Assembly: GCF_028368855.1 (NCBI RefSeq)
Contig: NZ_JAQNCY010000006.1
Span: 62,001-126,000, forward strand
Reading direction: 5' to 3'
From: Leisingera sp. SS27
GTDB lineage: Bacteria; Pseudomonadota; Alphaproteobacteria; Rhodobacterales; Rhodobacteraceae
Length of the DNA: 64,000 nucleotides
Position numbers and translations under genes: made by a program
In this document: positions 1 to 7,548 of the stretch, one piece after another
How the letters are laid out: every line of letters begins with the position of its first letter
Numbering within the stretch: the stretch's first letter is position 1
The notes under the pieces: model-generated
What the model saw: the letters and a program-made list of their open reading frames with translations, nothing else
What the model was told of the DNA's origin: nothing
Databases searched by the model: none

Positions 1-383
1 TTGGCCTGCTCCGGGGTCCAGATTTCCATCCCGATGCCCTGATAACGACCCATGGAGCAGGCGCGCTCGAACTCCTGCATCCGCTCCTTGGTGTGCGCCA
101 GACGGATCGAACCGGTCTGGTGGTAGTTCATCGGATAGTCGACCTCCTCCCCAAGGCGGGAATAGAGCTCGGTCGAATAGCGCTGCATGTTCATGATCGA
201 CCAGGAGGTCGAGAAGGTCGGGACGTTGCCGGCCGCGTGCCAGGTCGAGCCGGCGGTCAGTTCGTTCTTTTCCAGCAGCACACAATCGGTCCAGCCTTTC
301 TTCGCCAGATGAAAAAGCGACGAGCAGCCAATGACGCCGCCGCCGATGATGACCACTCGGGCCTTGGTTGGAAAATCAGACAT
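1..383 (-). CDS. FAD-dependent demethylating dehydrogenase (dimethylglycine/sarcosine dehydrogenase type), C-terminus beyond window
   Basis: Only the first 127 codons are inside the window. The N-terminus carries the dinucleotide-binding motif VVIIGGGVIG (residues 9-18), then LTAGSTWHAAG. In dimethylglycine and sarcosine dehydrogenases the His of this STWHAAG motif carries covalent FAD. Members of this family oxidatively remove N-methyl groups and release formaldehyde or methylene-THF; full-length proteins usually have about 800 residues with C-terminal GcvT domains, which cannot be seen here. The ATG at 381-383 follows a GGGAGC ribosome site. It lies 15 bp downstream of the GFA gene, so it is probably the last gene of the regulator-GFA-dehydrogenase operon. 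The exact substrate is not resolved. Confidence 0.85.
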   Translation of the reverse strand, partial: MSDFPTKARVVIIGGGVIGCSSLFHLAKKGWTDCVLLEKNELTAGSTWHAAGNVPTFSTSWSIMNMQRYSTELYSRLGEEVDYPMNYHQTGSIRLAHTKERMQEFERACSMGRYQGIGMEIWTPEQA

Positions 384-398
384 GTTCGCTCCCTAGTC

Positions 399-773
399 TC
401 AGTCTTCTTGCGGCACGCCGTCCGCAATCCGGTAGTAGTCGCCCTTGGAGGCGGTAAAGATGTGCTTTTCGACGCTGAGACCGGTGTTCCCGTCGACAGC
501 GCCCAAAGCGAAACTGGTGGTGTCTTCCGCCGTTCCTTTCCAGAACAGGAAGGAGCCGCAGCGCTGGCAGCTGCCGCGCTTGGCTTGCGGTGTTGCCTCA
601 AACCAGCTCACCGGTCCGATAATCGTGAGGTCTTCATCACACACTTGGGCAGAGGCCCAGATACCGCCGGATTGTTTGCGGCACTGGCTGCAATGGCACA
701 TTGAGGCGCCTTTCGGCTGGGCCGAAGTTTCAAAACGAATGTCGCCGCAGAGGCAGGATCCCTTGATCATCAT
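399..773 (-). CDS. GFA-family zinc protein (glutathione-dependent formaldehyde-activating enzyme/CENP-V fold)
   Basis: 124-residue protein with the GFA cysteine pattern: CLCG near residue 7, CHCSQC near residue 26 and CQRCGS near residue 70, which bind two structural or catalytic zincs in this fold. Family members include Gfa, which conjugates formaldehyde to glutathione, but most homologues have no tested activity. It sits between an XRE-cupin regulator (7 bp upstream) and a demethylating dehydrogenase that would release formaldehyde, so a formaldehyde-related role is reasonable but inferred. Full family length with no sign of damage. Confidence 0.85.
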   Translation of the reverse strand: MMIKGSCLCGDIRFETSAQPKGASMCHCSQCRKQSGGIWASAQVCDEDLTIIGPVSWFEATPQAKRGSCQRCGSFLFWKGTAEDTTSFALGAVDGNTGLSVEKHIFTASKGDYYRIADGVPQED

Positions 774-780
774 CTTTCTC

Positions 781-1350
781 CTAGTAGACCGGCGGCGCGA
801 TCACCCAGACCGCCACCGCAGGTGCGTCGTAAGGGTTAGACCATTGATAAGGCTCATGCTTGATCCGGAAGCTGTCGCCGGGGCCGACAGTGAAGCTGCG
901 CCCCCCGATCATCAGGTCCAACTTGCCTGAAATCATATAGCCGACCTCCTGTGTAGGCCGGTTGGCTGGCGTTTGCATCTTTGAGCGCGGCTGGAAAGTA
1001 GAGTGCACCATTTCGAAGTCATCGGTCAGGTCCGGCGACAGCAGTTCTTCGATCAGCCCTTCCTCGCCAGAGCCCATCGGGCGGCGGGATCCGGCCCGCA
1101 CAACATAGCCATGTTCCTCTGCCGGGGCTCCTGCATGAGCAAACAGCATCGACATCGGCACGCCCAGCGCTTGGGCAATCTGGCGCAAGTCAGAGATTGA
1201 AGGTTCGGACATGTCCCGCTCAACCTGGCTCAGCCAGCCGACGGAGCGGTTCAGTATCGCGGCGATATCCGACAGCGTCAGCCCGCGCGCCTTCCGCAGG
1301 GCCCGGATGTCGGCCCCGAGTGTTGCTGCTGCCACTATCTGGTCGTTCAC
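781..1350 (-). CDS. XRE-family transcriptional regulator with C-terminal cupin sensor domain
   Basis: 189 residues. The N-terminal helix-turn-helix (about 13-67) contains LRKARGLTLSDIA and the recognition segment RSVGWLSQVERD. The C-terminal cupin (about 110-185) contains the FTVGPGDSFRIKHE core typical of small-ligand sensors such as the PuuR/SinR-like family. The start is GTG at 1348-1350, preceded by GAGGAGAG. It heads an operon with a GFA protein and a dimethylglycine/sarcosine-type dehydrogenase, so it probably senses an N-methylated amine or a product of it (inference). Three copies of a CGTGAAAAA element lie just upstream and suggest autoregulation. Confidence 0.9.
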   Translation of the reverse strand: MNDQIVAAATLGADIRALRKARGLTLSDIAAILNRSVGWLSQVERDMSEPSISDLRQIAQALGVPMSMLFAHAGAPAEEHGYVVRAGSRRPMGSGEEGLIEELLSPDLTDDFEMVHSTFQPRSKMQTPANRPTQEVGYMISGKLDLMIGGRSFTVGPGDSFRIKHEPYQWSNPYDAPAVAVWVIAPPVY

Positions 1351-1367
1351 CGGTTCTCTCCTCAGCT

Positions 1368-1433
1368 CGTGAAAAATTCATCTCCTTTTTCACGATGCAT
1401 CGGGTTCATGAAATTTCCAAGGCTTTTTTCACG
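1368..1433. promoter_or_regulatory. Probable operator: three copies of a 9-bp CGTGAAAAA/TTTTTCACG element
   Basis: CGTGAAAAA at 1368-1376 and TTTTTCACG at 1386-1394 form a perfect 9-bp inverted repeat with a 9-bp spacer. A third copy, TTTTTCACG, lies at 1425-1433, and a weaker TTCATGAAAT occurs at about 1405. All lie within 85 bp of the GTG start of the XRE-cupin regulator. The arrangement is typical of a dimeric helix-turn-helix operator; the regulator next door is the natural candidate to bind it (inference). Confidence 0.6.
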
Positions 1434-1451
1434 AAACGGGTAGGCTGCATG

Positions 1452-1479
1452 AAAAAACCCAGCGCCTTCAGGCGCCGGG
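1452..1479 (-). terminator. Rho-independent terminator after the free-methionine sulfoxide reductase gene
   Basis: On the minus strand CCCGGCGCC, loop TGAA and GGCGCTGGG form a 9-bp stem (one G-U pair) followed by six T. It lies about 60 bp after the stop of the leftward GAF-type gene at 1541 and upstream of the regulator promoter, insulating the two units. Confidence 0.85.
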
Positions 1480-1540
1480 CAGCTACTTTCGGAACAAAAA
1501 ACTCTGTGGCAGAGGCCGCAAAGCCCTTTGCACAGGCGAA

Positions 1541-1996
1541 TCAGATACGGCTGAACACCTGCCGCAGAATTGCAGTCATTTGATCTGCATCCTCCTGCAC
1601 GAAGGCCTCCGGCTGGTCGCTGTCGATGTCAAAAACCCCGATCAGTTCCCCTGCAGAATTCCAGACCGGCAGCACCAGTTCTGACCGGGTGGAGGAGGCA
1701 CAGGCGATATGGCCGGGGAAGGCATCGACATCCGGCACCAGCTGCACCTTGCCGGTGCGCGCGGCGGCACCGCAAACACCCCGGGAGAACGGGATCTGCA
1801 GGCAGCCGTGGCCGCCCTGATAGGGGCCGATTTTCAGCAGCTCCGGCGCCACGGCCCGGTAAAATCCGGTCCAGTCAAACCGATCGTCAGCGTGATGCAC
1901 CTCGCAAGCGACGGTGGCCATAAGCGCCACTTCATCCGTCTCACCTTCAGTCAGCGAGGCGATGGTCTTGGCTAGTATTGTGTAATCGGCCCGCAT
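1541..1996 (-). CDS. msrC: Free methionine-(R)-sulfoxide reductase (GAF domain)
   Basis: 151-residue single GAF-domain protein. Three conserved cysteines of the fRMsr family are visible in HGCLQIPFSRGVCG and in HIACASSTRSE; in fRMsr these form the resolving and catalytic thiols that reduce free Met-(R)-sulfoxide in the cytoplasm with thioredoxin. Also present are the family-typical DWTGFY near residue 40 and GVFDIDSD near the C-terminus. Start ATG at 1994-1996 follows AGGAGAGC. It is transcribed alone and ended by the terminator at 1452-1479. Confidence 0.9.
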   Translation of the reverse strand: MRADYTILAKTIASLTEGETDEVALMATVACEVHHADDRFDWTGFYRAVAPELLKIGPYQGGHGCLQIPFSRGVCGAAARTGKVQLVPDVDAFPGHIACASSTRSELVLPVWNSAGELIGVFDIDSDQPEAFVQEDADQMTAILRQVFSRI

Positions 1997-2061
1997 GGGC
2001 AGCTCTCCTGAAACGCAGCGGAGGGGGCTGTGTGCCCCCTCTAGACCTGACGGTCAATTCA

Positions 2062-2092
2062 CCCCGAGGATATTTCGGGCCGGATGAAAGGG
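2062..2092. repeat. Short dispersed intergenic motif (CCCGAGGATATTT...GGATGAAAGG)
   Basis: Sits in the gap between msrC and the thiolase gene. It contains CCCCGAGGATATTT followed by GGCCGGATGAAAGG. A related core, CCCACGGATATTT, occurs at 17815-17827. It resembles a short motif I associate with gene ends in Rhodobacteraceae genomes; this recollection was not checked. Confidence 0.4.
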
Positions 2093-2093
2093 A

Positions 2094-3266
2094 TCACACC
2101 CGCTCGATTGCGATTGCAGTGCCTTCACCGCCACCGATGCAAATGGCTGCGACGCCGCGCTTAAGGCCCCGCTTTTCAAGAGCGTTCAGCAAGGTGACCA
2201 TGATTCGCGCGCCGGAGGCGCCGATCGGATGGCCCAGCGCACAGGCGCCGCCGTTCACGTTCACCTTATCGCGGGGCAGGCCCATTTCGTGCATGAATGC
2301 CATCGGCACGACGGCAAAGGCCTCATTCACCTCCCAAAGGTCGACTTCCTCGACCTTCCAGCCGATGTTCTTGAGCAGTTTCTGGGCGGCCGGAACCGGA
2401 GCGGTGGTGAACCAGCCCGGTGCCTGCGCATGGCTGGCATGACCCAGAATGCGGGCGCGGACCTTCAGGCCCTGTGCTTCTGCCGCATCGGACGAGGCAA
2501 GAACCAGAGCCGCTGCGCCATCCGAGATCGAAGAGGCGTTGGCCGCGGTTACAGTGCCGTCCTTGCGAAACGCAGGCTTCAGTGTCGGGATTTTTTCCGG
2601 GCGTGCCGATTTCGGCTGCTCATCAGCAATCGTGACAACTTCGCCCTTACGGGTTTTCACAGTCACAGATGCGATTTCACCGTCAAAAGCACCGCTTTCC
2701 TGTGCCTCCAGCGCGTTGGACAAGGATTTAAGGGCGTATTCATCCTGGGCCTCTCGGGTGAACTGGTACTTTTCTGCACAATCTTCAGCAAAGGTGCCCA
2801 TCAGGCGGCCCTTGTCATAGGCGTCTTCCAAACCATCCAAGAACATATGGTCGATAACCTGGCCATGGCCGATACGGGCTCCGCCGCGCATTTTCGGCAA
2901 GATGTAGGGGGCGTTTGTCATGCTCTCCATACCGCCGGCAATCATCGTATCCGCGTGGCCCAGCGCGATCTGATCAAAGGCGATCATCGCGGCCTTCATG
3001 CCGGAGCCGCACATCTTGTTGAGGGTCGTGGCCGGCACATCTTCGCCAAGCCCAGCTGCAAAACCGGCCTGTCGCGCAGGCGCCTGCCCCTGGCCTGCAG
3101 GCAGCACACAGCCCATGAGCACCTCATCCACGGTGGCAGATCCAGCGCCTTCCAAGGCCGCCCGGATCGCCGCACCACCCAGTTCTGCAGCCGTCACCCC
3201 GTCGTACATGCCCTGGAACCCGCCCATGGGCGTCCGGGCCGCTCCGGCGATAACAACATCTTTCAT
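2094..3266 (-). CDS. Acetyl-CoA C-acetyltransferase (thiolase)
   Basis: 390-residue type II thiolase that condenses two acetyl-CoA to acetoacetyl-CoA or runs the reverse thiolysis. The acylated nucleophile is Cys86 in NKMCGSGMKA. The catalytic His346 lies in GACALGHPIGASGARI and Cys376 in CIGGGEGTA. An earlier in-frame TTG overlaps the ribosome site, so the ATG at 3264-3266, preceded by GGAGG with a suitable gap, is the start. No reductase or synthase of a polyhydroxybutyrate pathway is adjacent, so the pathway (PHB, ketone-body or fatty-acid use) is open. It is divergent from the STAS gene with a 95-bp shared promoter region. Confidence 0.92.
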   Translation of the reverse strand: MKDVVIAGAARTPMGGFQGMYDGVTAAELGGAAIRAALEGAGSATVDEVLMGCVLPAGQGQAPARQAGFAAGLGEDVPATTLNKMCGSGMKAAMIAFDQIALGHADTMIAGGMESMTNAPYILPKMRGGARIGHGQVIDHMFLDGLEDAYDKGRLMGTFAEDCAEKYQFTREAQDEYALKSLSNALEAQESGAFDGEIASVTVKTRKGEVVTIADEQPKSARPEKIPTLKPAFRKDGTVTAANASSISDGAAALVLASSDAAEAQGLKVRARILGHASHAQAPGWFTTAPVPAAQKLLKNIGWKVEEVDLWEVNEAFAVVPMAFMHEMGLPRDKVNVNGGACALGHPIGASGARIMVTLLNALEKRGLKRGVAAICIGGGEGTAIAIERV

Positions 3267-3361
3267 GCAATTTTCCTCCAATCGTCGAAATTATACCTAC
3301 AGAAAAGTAAGCTTTGCGGTCTAGAGTGCTGCCTAATGACGTTACATCCCGGGGGATCAAA

Positions 3362-3706
3362 ATGAGCCTGACGACCACCATGACGGACGGTGCACAGATC
3401 GTCAAAGTCAATGCCGAGCGCATTGATGCCGCCATGGCTATCCAGTTCAAGGAAGACATGCGCACGGAAACCGAAGCCGGACCGGAGCGCGTCATTCTGG
3501 ACCTGTCCGAGGTGCAGTTTATTGATTCCAGCGGACTGGGAGCGATCGTCGCGGCCATGAAACAACTGGGCGGCAGCCGCAGGCTTGATCTGGCCGGCCT
3601 GACCCCAATGGTTGAAAAGGTTTTCAGGCTGACCCGCATGGACACGATCTTTGATCTCTACAGTTCGCTGAGTGAAGCAACCGCCCCGGCCAGCGCGAAC
3701 CCTTGA
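3362..3706 (+). CDS. STAS-domain anti-sigma factor antagonist (SpoIIAA/RsbV type)
   Basis: 114 residues, a single STAS domain. The phosphorylation site is in QFIDSSGLGAIV; Ser57, the second Ser of DSSG, aligns with SpoIIAA Ser58. Proteins of this kind bind and sequester an RsbW-like kinase when unphosphorylated. The ATG at 3362 follows GGGGGA; the open frame extends upstream without a ribosome site. The next gene, overlapping or touching its stop, encodes the matching kinase. Confidence 0.9.
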   Translation: MSLTTTMTDGAQIVKVNAERIDAAMAIQFKEDMRTETEAGPERVILDLSEVQFIDSSGLGAIVAAMKQLGGSRRLDLAGLTPMVEKVFRLTRMDTIFDLYSSLSEATAPASANP

Positions 3707-4191
3707 AGACGACTGCGCTGGCGGCGCAAAGCGAGAAATTGATGGTAAAAACCTTTGCCTGCTCGTTCACGGCCACTAATCTGGATGCCCGCTCTGGCGT
3801 CTCATCCGTTGTGGACCGGTTGCGGACCCTGGGAATTCCAGCGGCCCGGGCGGACGAGGTGCAAATTGCGCTGACTGAAGCTGTCAACAACGTGGTCGAG
3901 CATGCTTATGCAGAGAATGACCCCGGGGACGTCCGAATCAAGGCAGAACTTTCTCCAGAACGCCTGTGGGTCAGCATTCAGGACGCTGGTGCCCCCTATC
4001 CAGGCGGCCAGTTGCCTGAAGGGAAACCTGCCGATGTCAATGTTCCTGCCAAGAATTTACCGGAAGGCGGATTTGGCTGGTTCTTGATCAGGGAACTCGC
4101 GAGCCAAGTTCAATATGAGCGTTCCGAAGGCAGCAACAGCCTGTCACTCTGTTTTGAGATCCAAGTCACCAATCCTTCGGCTGAACCCTGA
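3703..4191 (+). CDS. RsbW/SpoIIAB-like ATP-binding anti-sigma serine kinase
   Basis: About 162 residues with a GHKL ATPase fold: N box in EVQIALTEAVNNVVEHAY, G1-like SIQDAGAPYP and a G2-like GGFGWFLIREL. This matches the HATPase_c_2 group of partner-switching kinases that phosphorylate STAS antagonists and bind a sigma or other target. A TTG overlapping the STAS stop (TTGA, 3703) allows translational coupling; an internal ATG at 3742 after GCGAGAAATTG is an alternative start. No sigma factor or PP2C phosphatase lies nearby, so the target is unknown. Confidence 0.85.
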   Translation: MKTTALAAQSEKLMVKTFACSFTATNLDARSGVSSVVDRLRTLGIPAARADEVQIALTEAVNNVVEHAYAENDPGDVRIKAELSPERLWVSIQDAGAPYPGGQLPEGKPADVNVPAKNLPEGGFGWFLIRELASQVQYERSEGSNSLSLCFEIQVTNPSAEP

Positions 4192-4491
4192 GACATATCC
4201 AGCGAAACTCGCGCCTGAGTAAGCGCAACTTTAACGCTTTGCCACAATCGCGCCGCATTGCCGGCCAACCCCGGCCCAATAGATATGCGAATCCTTACCT
4301 GTAGCTGAAAAGAGCTTCCCCTGGTGCCGTGTGTTCTTGCCCCCACCAGAGCACGGCACCGGGGACATCTCTCAACAGCCTATAATTCTCTTCCACTGAT
4401 GTGACGCTCCGTCTGCTCCGAGCAGCGGCAATTTGATTTGCCTTCAGGCCGCTCATCCCTAGGCTTGTCGTGTCAAAGCGGAAAGAGAGCC
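4192..4491. other. Intergenic region without a gene; one long-loop inverted repeat
   Basis: No convincing gene. A 9-bp inverted repeat pairs GGTGCCGTG (4323-4331) with CACGGCACC (4352-4360) across a 20-nt loop; no T run follows, so it is not a clear terminator. The region should hold the promoter of the gamma-glutamyltransferase gene. Confidence 0.5.
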
Positions 4492-6066
4492 ATGCGAGAC
4501 TTCCATTTACCCGGCCGTTCGGCTGTTTTTGCAACTTCCGGGATGTGCGCCACCTCGCATCCGCTGGCGGCCCGCGCGGCTCTGGACATTCTTCAGCGCG
4601 GAGGCAATGCCATGGACGCGGCTTTGGCCGGAGCTGTACTGCTCGGCATCTGCGAGCCGCAAATGACCGGTATCGGCGGAGACTGCTTTGTACTGTATTC
4701 AAGGCCCGGGCATGGCATCCGGGCGTTGAACGGCTCAGGACATGCACCTCAAGGTGCTTGTGCTGCAGACCTGCGAGCAAGGGGCCTGACGGCGGTGCCG
4801 TTGACCAGCGCGGACGCAGTGACCATTCCAGGCGCCATGGATGCTTTTTGCCGGCTTGCAGAAACTGAAGGACAGTTAGGGCTGGACACCCTGCTGCAGC
4901 CCGCCATCCACTACGCCGAACTCGGCGTTCCAGTTGCGCCACGCACCGCTTTTGACTGGAAAAACAGTGCTGATACCCTGCAGGGCGCGGCACGCATGCA
5001 TTACCTGACTGACAGCCGTGCCCTGAGATCCGGAGAGGTGTTCCGCGCGCCAGGTCAAGCCGAAGTGCTACGACGAGTCGCGAAGCACGGGCGCGATGCA
5101 TTTTATTCGGGGGAAGTGGCGGAGGACATGATTGCTGCATTGTCAGCTTACGGCGGCACACACACTATGCAGGACTTTGAAGCAGCAGACAGCTTTGCCA
5201 CGTGTCCGGTTGAAGGCTACTACAAGAATAGCTGTCTGGCCGAACACCCGCCCAACGGGCAAGGTGCGACGGCGATCCTTCTCCTGAATATCCTCAAACA
5301 CTTTGATCTTGGCAGCTTGGATCCTTTCGGGGCGGAGCGCGCGCATCTCGAAGCGGAGGCGGCCAAACTGGCCTATGACGCGCGCAACCGGTTCCTGGCA
5401 GACCCAGACCACACCTCACGGCTCGGCCACATGCTTTCGCCTGAAACCGCAGCGCGGCTTGCGGCTCTGATTGACCCAAAGCGTGCGATCCCTGCCGCTG
5501 CTCCGCTGACCGAAGCCGTGCACAAGGACACCGTATATATTACCGTGGTAGACAAAGACCGGATGGCCGTGTCGCTGATTTATTCGATTTTCCATGGTTT
5601 CGGCTCTGGTATCGCCTCGGAGAAGTATGGCATTTTGCTGCAGAACCGCGGCGCAGGCTTTACGCTTGAGGAAGGTCATCCGAACGAGCTTGGTCCCGGT
5701 AAACGGCCGATGCACACGATCATTCCAGCAATGCTGAAGCAGGGGGAAGATGTGATCATGCCCTTCGGCGTGATGGGCGGCGGATACCAGCCGACTGGCC
5801 ACGCAAGGCTGGTATCAAACCTTTTGGATTTCGATATGGACCTGCAATCCGCAATCGATGCCCCGCGATGCTTTGCCGATGGCGGTGTTTTGAAGGTTGA
5901 GCGCGGCTATTCTGCTGCAGTCTGTCAGCAGTTGTGCGAATTGGGGCACCAAGTTGAAACTCCGGACACTCCGCTGGGCGGTGCGCAGGCGATCCGTATC
6001 AATGACTCTGGCGTGCTGGAAGGCGGCAGCGACCCGCGCAAGGACGGCTGTGCTTTGGGCTACTGA
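4492..6066 (+). CDS. ggt: Gamma-glutamyltransferase (glutathione hydrolase, Ntn hydrolase)
   Basis: 524 residues. The large-subunit half has MCATSHPLAARAALDILQRGGNAMDAA-type features and TGIGGDCF. Autocleavage should occur before Thr347 in KDTVYITVVD, the new N-terminal nucleophile of the small subunit. The C-terminal half has GPGKRPMHTIIP and the FGVMGGGYQPTGH oxyanion segment. The start at 4492 follows AAAGAGAG; a TTG 54 bp upstream lacks a ribosome site. There is no clear signal peptide, unlike periplasmic E. coli GGT, so location is uncertain; a cephalosporin-acylase-like activity cannot be excluded. Confidence 0.9.
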   Translation: MRDFHLPGRSAVFATSGMCATSHPLAARAALDILQRGGNAMDAALAGAVLLGICEPQMTGIGGDCFVLYSRPGHGIRALNGSGHAPQGACAADLRARGLTAVPLTSADAVTIPGAMDAFCRLAETEGQLGLDTLLQPAIHYAELGVPVAPRTAFDWKNSADTLQGAARMHYLTDSRALRSGEVFRAPGQAEVLRRVAKHGRDAFYSGEVAEDMIAALSAYGGTHTMQDFEAADSFATCPVEGYYKNSCLAEHPPNGQGATAILLLNILKHFDLGSLDPFGAERAHLEAEAAKLAYDARNRFLADPDHTSRLGHMLSPETAARLAALIDPKRAIPAAAPLTEAVHKDTVYITVVDKDRMAVSLIYSIFHGFGSGIASEKYGILLQNRGAGFTLEEGHPNELGPGKRPMHTIIPAMLKQGEDVIMPFGVMGGGYQPTGHARLVSNLLDFDMDLQSAIDAPRCFADGGVLKVERGYSAAVCQQLCELGHQVETPDTPLGGAQAIRINDSGVLEGGSDPRKDGCALGY

Positions 6067-6103
6067 AGCCTGAAGTTCGTTCCTCAAGAGCCAGATACAG
6101 ATT

Positions 6104-6430
6104 TCAGTTCAGCTGATAGTGCAGAGAATAGGCACCGCCGTCAAAATTGCCAAACATTTCAGGCACGTCAGGATGACCAACAGGCTCGCCGGAGTAATCC
6201 GCAACGAGGTTTTGTTCGGAAACGTAAGCGACGTAGTAGCTTTGGTCGTTCTCGGCCAGAAGATGATAAAACGGCTGCTCCTTGATCGGCCGGCTGTCCT
6301 CCGGGATCGCTTCATACCACTCTTCGGTATTCGAGAACTCTGGATCAACATCAAATACGACACCGCGGAAGGGATGCTTCCGGTGACGGACGACCTGCCC
6401 AAGATTGTATTTTGCGCGTGTTCTCATCAT
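6104..6430 (-). CDS. hspQ: Heat shock protein HspQ (hemimethylated-DNA-binding YccV domain)
   Basis: 108 residues that fill a YccV/HspQ domain: YNLGQVVRHRKHPFRGVVFDVDP at the start, EQPFYHLL in the middle and YVSEQNL near residue 70. HspQ proteins modulate Lon protease specificity and were first described as binding hemimethylated oriC DNA. Two adjacent ATG codons are possible starts; neither has a strong ribosome site. Convergent with ggt with a 37-bp gap. Confidence 0.92.
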   Translation of the reverse strand: MMRTRAKYNLGQVVRHRKHPFRGVVFDVDPEFSNTEEWYEAIPEDSRPIKEQPFYHLLAENDQSYYVAYVSEQNLVADYSGEPVGHPDVPEMFGNFDGGAYSLHYQLN

Positions 6431-6767
6431 GGTCTTATAGCCCCCGTTCTATCTAAATAGCGCGTGAGCCGGGGAAAAGTCCAACTCTTGAGACTAATTT
6501 TCAGGGAAACAGACTGTGGAGGCCGCTTTGACAGTGGCAAAGACACTCCATTTTCAGGTTCCGCTTCTTGCCTGCTTGGGAAAGAGTGACGGCAAGCGCC
6601 CGCCCCCCTTCGAATGGAGCAAGTGAATTTGCGGGAGAGGTACGTTTCGGTACGAGGTTTTCCCGCAACTGCCGCGGCTGTCGTTTCCGGAAATGTGATT
6701 TCCTCGCCTACGACAATCCGCTAAACTTGCCGCAAAACAAACCCAAAACAAAAAATGGGCAGAGGCA
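6431..6767. other. Intergenic region with an inverted repeat, shared promoter space
   Basis: No gene seen. TTGCGGGA (6629-6636) and TCCCGCAA (6661-6668) form an 8-bp inverted repeat; between them GGTACG occurs twice as a direct repeat. The element lies about 100 bp before the lipoprotein gene at 6768. It could be an operator or a leader hairpin. Confidence 0.4.
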
Positions 6768-7355
6768 ATGAGCAGACTCATCAGCGCCCTCGTTCTCCTC
6801 ATGGCGGTTGCGTCTTGCGGAGGCGGGCACAAAGCGCCGCCGCGCAATTTGGATAATGCATGCAGCATCATCCAGCAGCGCCCTGAATACTTGAAAGCCT
6901 TCCGGGCAACCCAGCGCCGTTGGGGTGTTCCTGTGCATGTGCAAATGGCAACCATCTATCATGAAAGCCGGTTCCGCGGCGATGCCAGGACACCGCATCA
7001 GTACTTGCTGGGGGTGATCCCGGTCGGGCGTCAATCCAGCGCGTATGGCTACAGCCAAGCCCTGGACGGGACCTGGGACGATTACCGTAGCGACACCGGG
7101 CGGCGGCGTGCAAAACGCGACCGGATTGGTGACGCCACGGACTTCATGGGCTGGTACATGCGCAAGAGCCTCGAGAAGAACGGCATCCCTCTTTATGATG
7201 CGCGGAACCAGTACCTGGCCTACCACGAAGGCCACAGCGGCTATGCCCGCGGCAGTTACCGCTCCAAGGCCTGGCTCATGCGCGTTGCCGGTCAGGTCGA
7301 AACGCGGGCCCAGACATACCAGGCGCAACTGGCCACCTGCCGCAAGTTCCGTTGA
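6768..7355 (+). CDS. Lipoprotein with lytic transglycosylase-like SLT domain
   Basis: 195 residues. A type II signal peptide ends in the lipobox AVASC (Cys about 17), predicting an outer- or inner-membrane lipoprotein. The domain has the SLT features IYHESRFRGDA, with the Glu of the ES motif as likely catalytic acid, AYGYSQALDGTW and YLAYHEGHSGYARG. Such proteins cleave peptidoglycan glycan strands. ATG follows AGAGG. Monocistronic, followed by a GC-rich hairpin at 7425-7445. Confidence 0.85.
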   Translation: MSRLISALVLLMAVASCGGGHKAPPRNLDNACSIIQQRPEYLKAFRATQRRWGVPVHVQMATIYHESRFRGDARTPHQYLLGVIPVGRQSSAYGYSQALDGTWDDYRSDTGRRRAKRDRIGDATDFMGWYMRKSLEKNGIPLYDARNQYLAYHEGHSGYARGSYRSKAWLMRVAGQVETRAQTYQAQLATCRKFR

Positions 7356-7424
7356 AACACAGAACGCAGGCTCTCACGGCCGCTTAAAAAGCTTCCTTTG
7401 GCCAACTCTCAACCATTGGAACAA

Positions 7425-7445
7425 GCAGCGCGCAATGCGCGCTGC
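7425..7445. terminator. Perfect 9-bp hairpin, possible bidirectional terminator
   Basis: GCAGCGCGC, loop AAT, GCGCGCTGC. It lies between the convergent transglycosylase and lolA genes. Only short T stretches follow on either strand, so termination efficiency is uncertain. Confidence 0.4.
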
Positions 7446-7548
7446 GTTTCCGTGTTCATTTCGCCGTTGGAGCAGCGGGAACACAGTTAGGCGCGTGCCG
7501 CTGCAACAGAGCCAGCGCAGCGGGCTTCTCTTGGCGGGCAGTCCTGGC

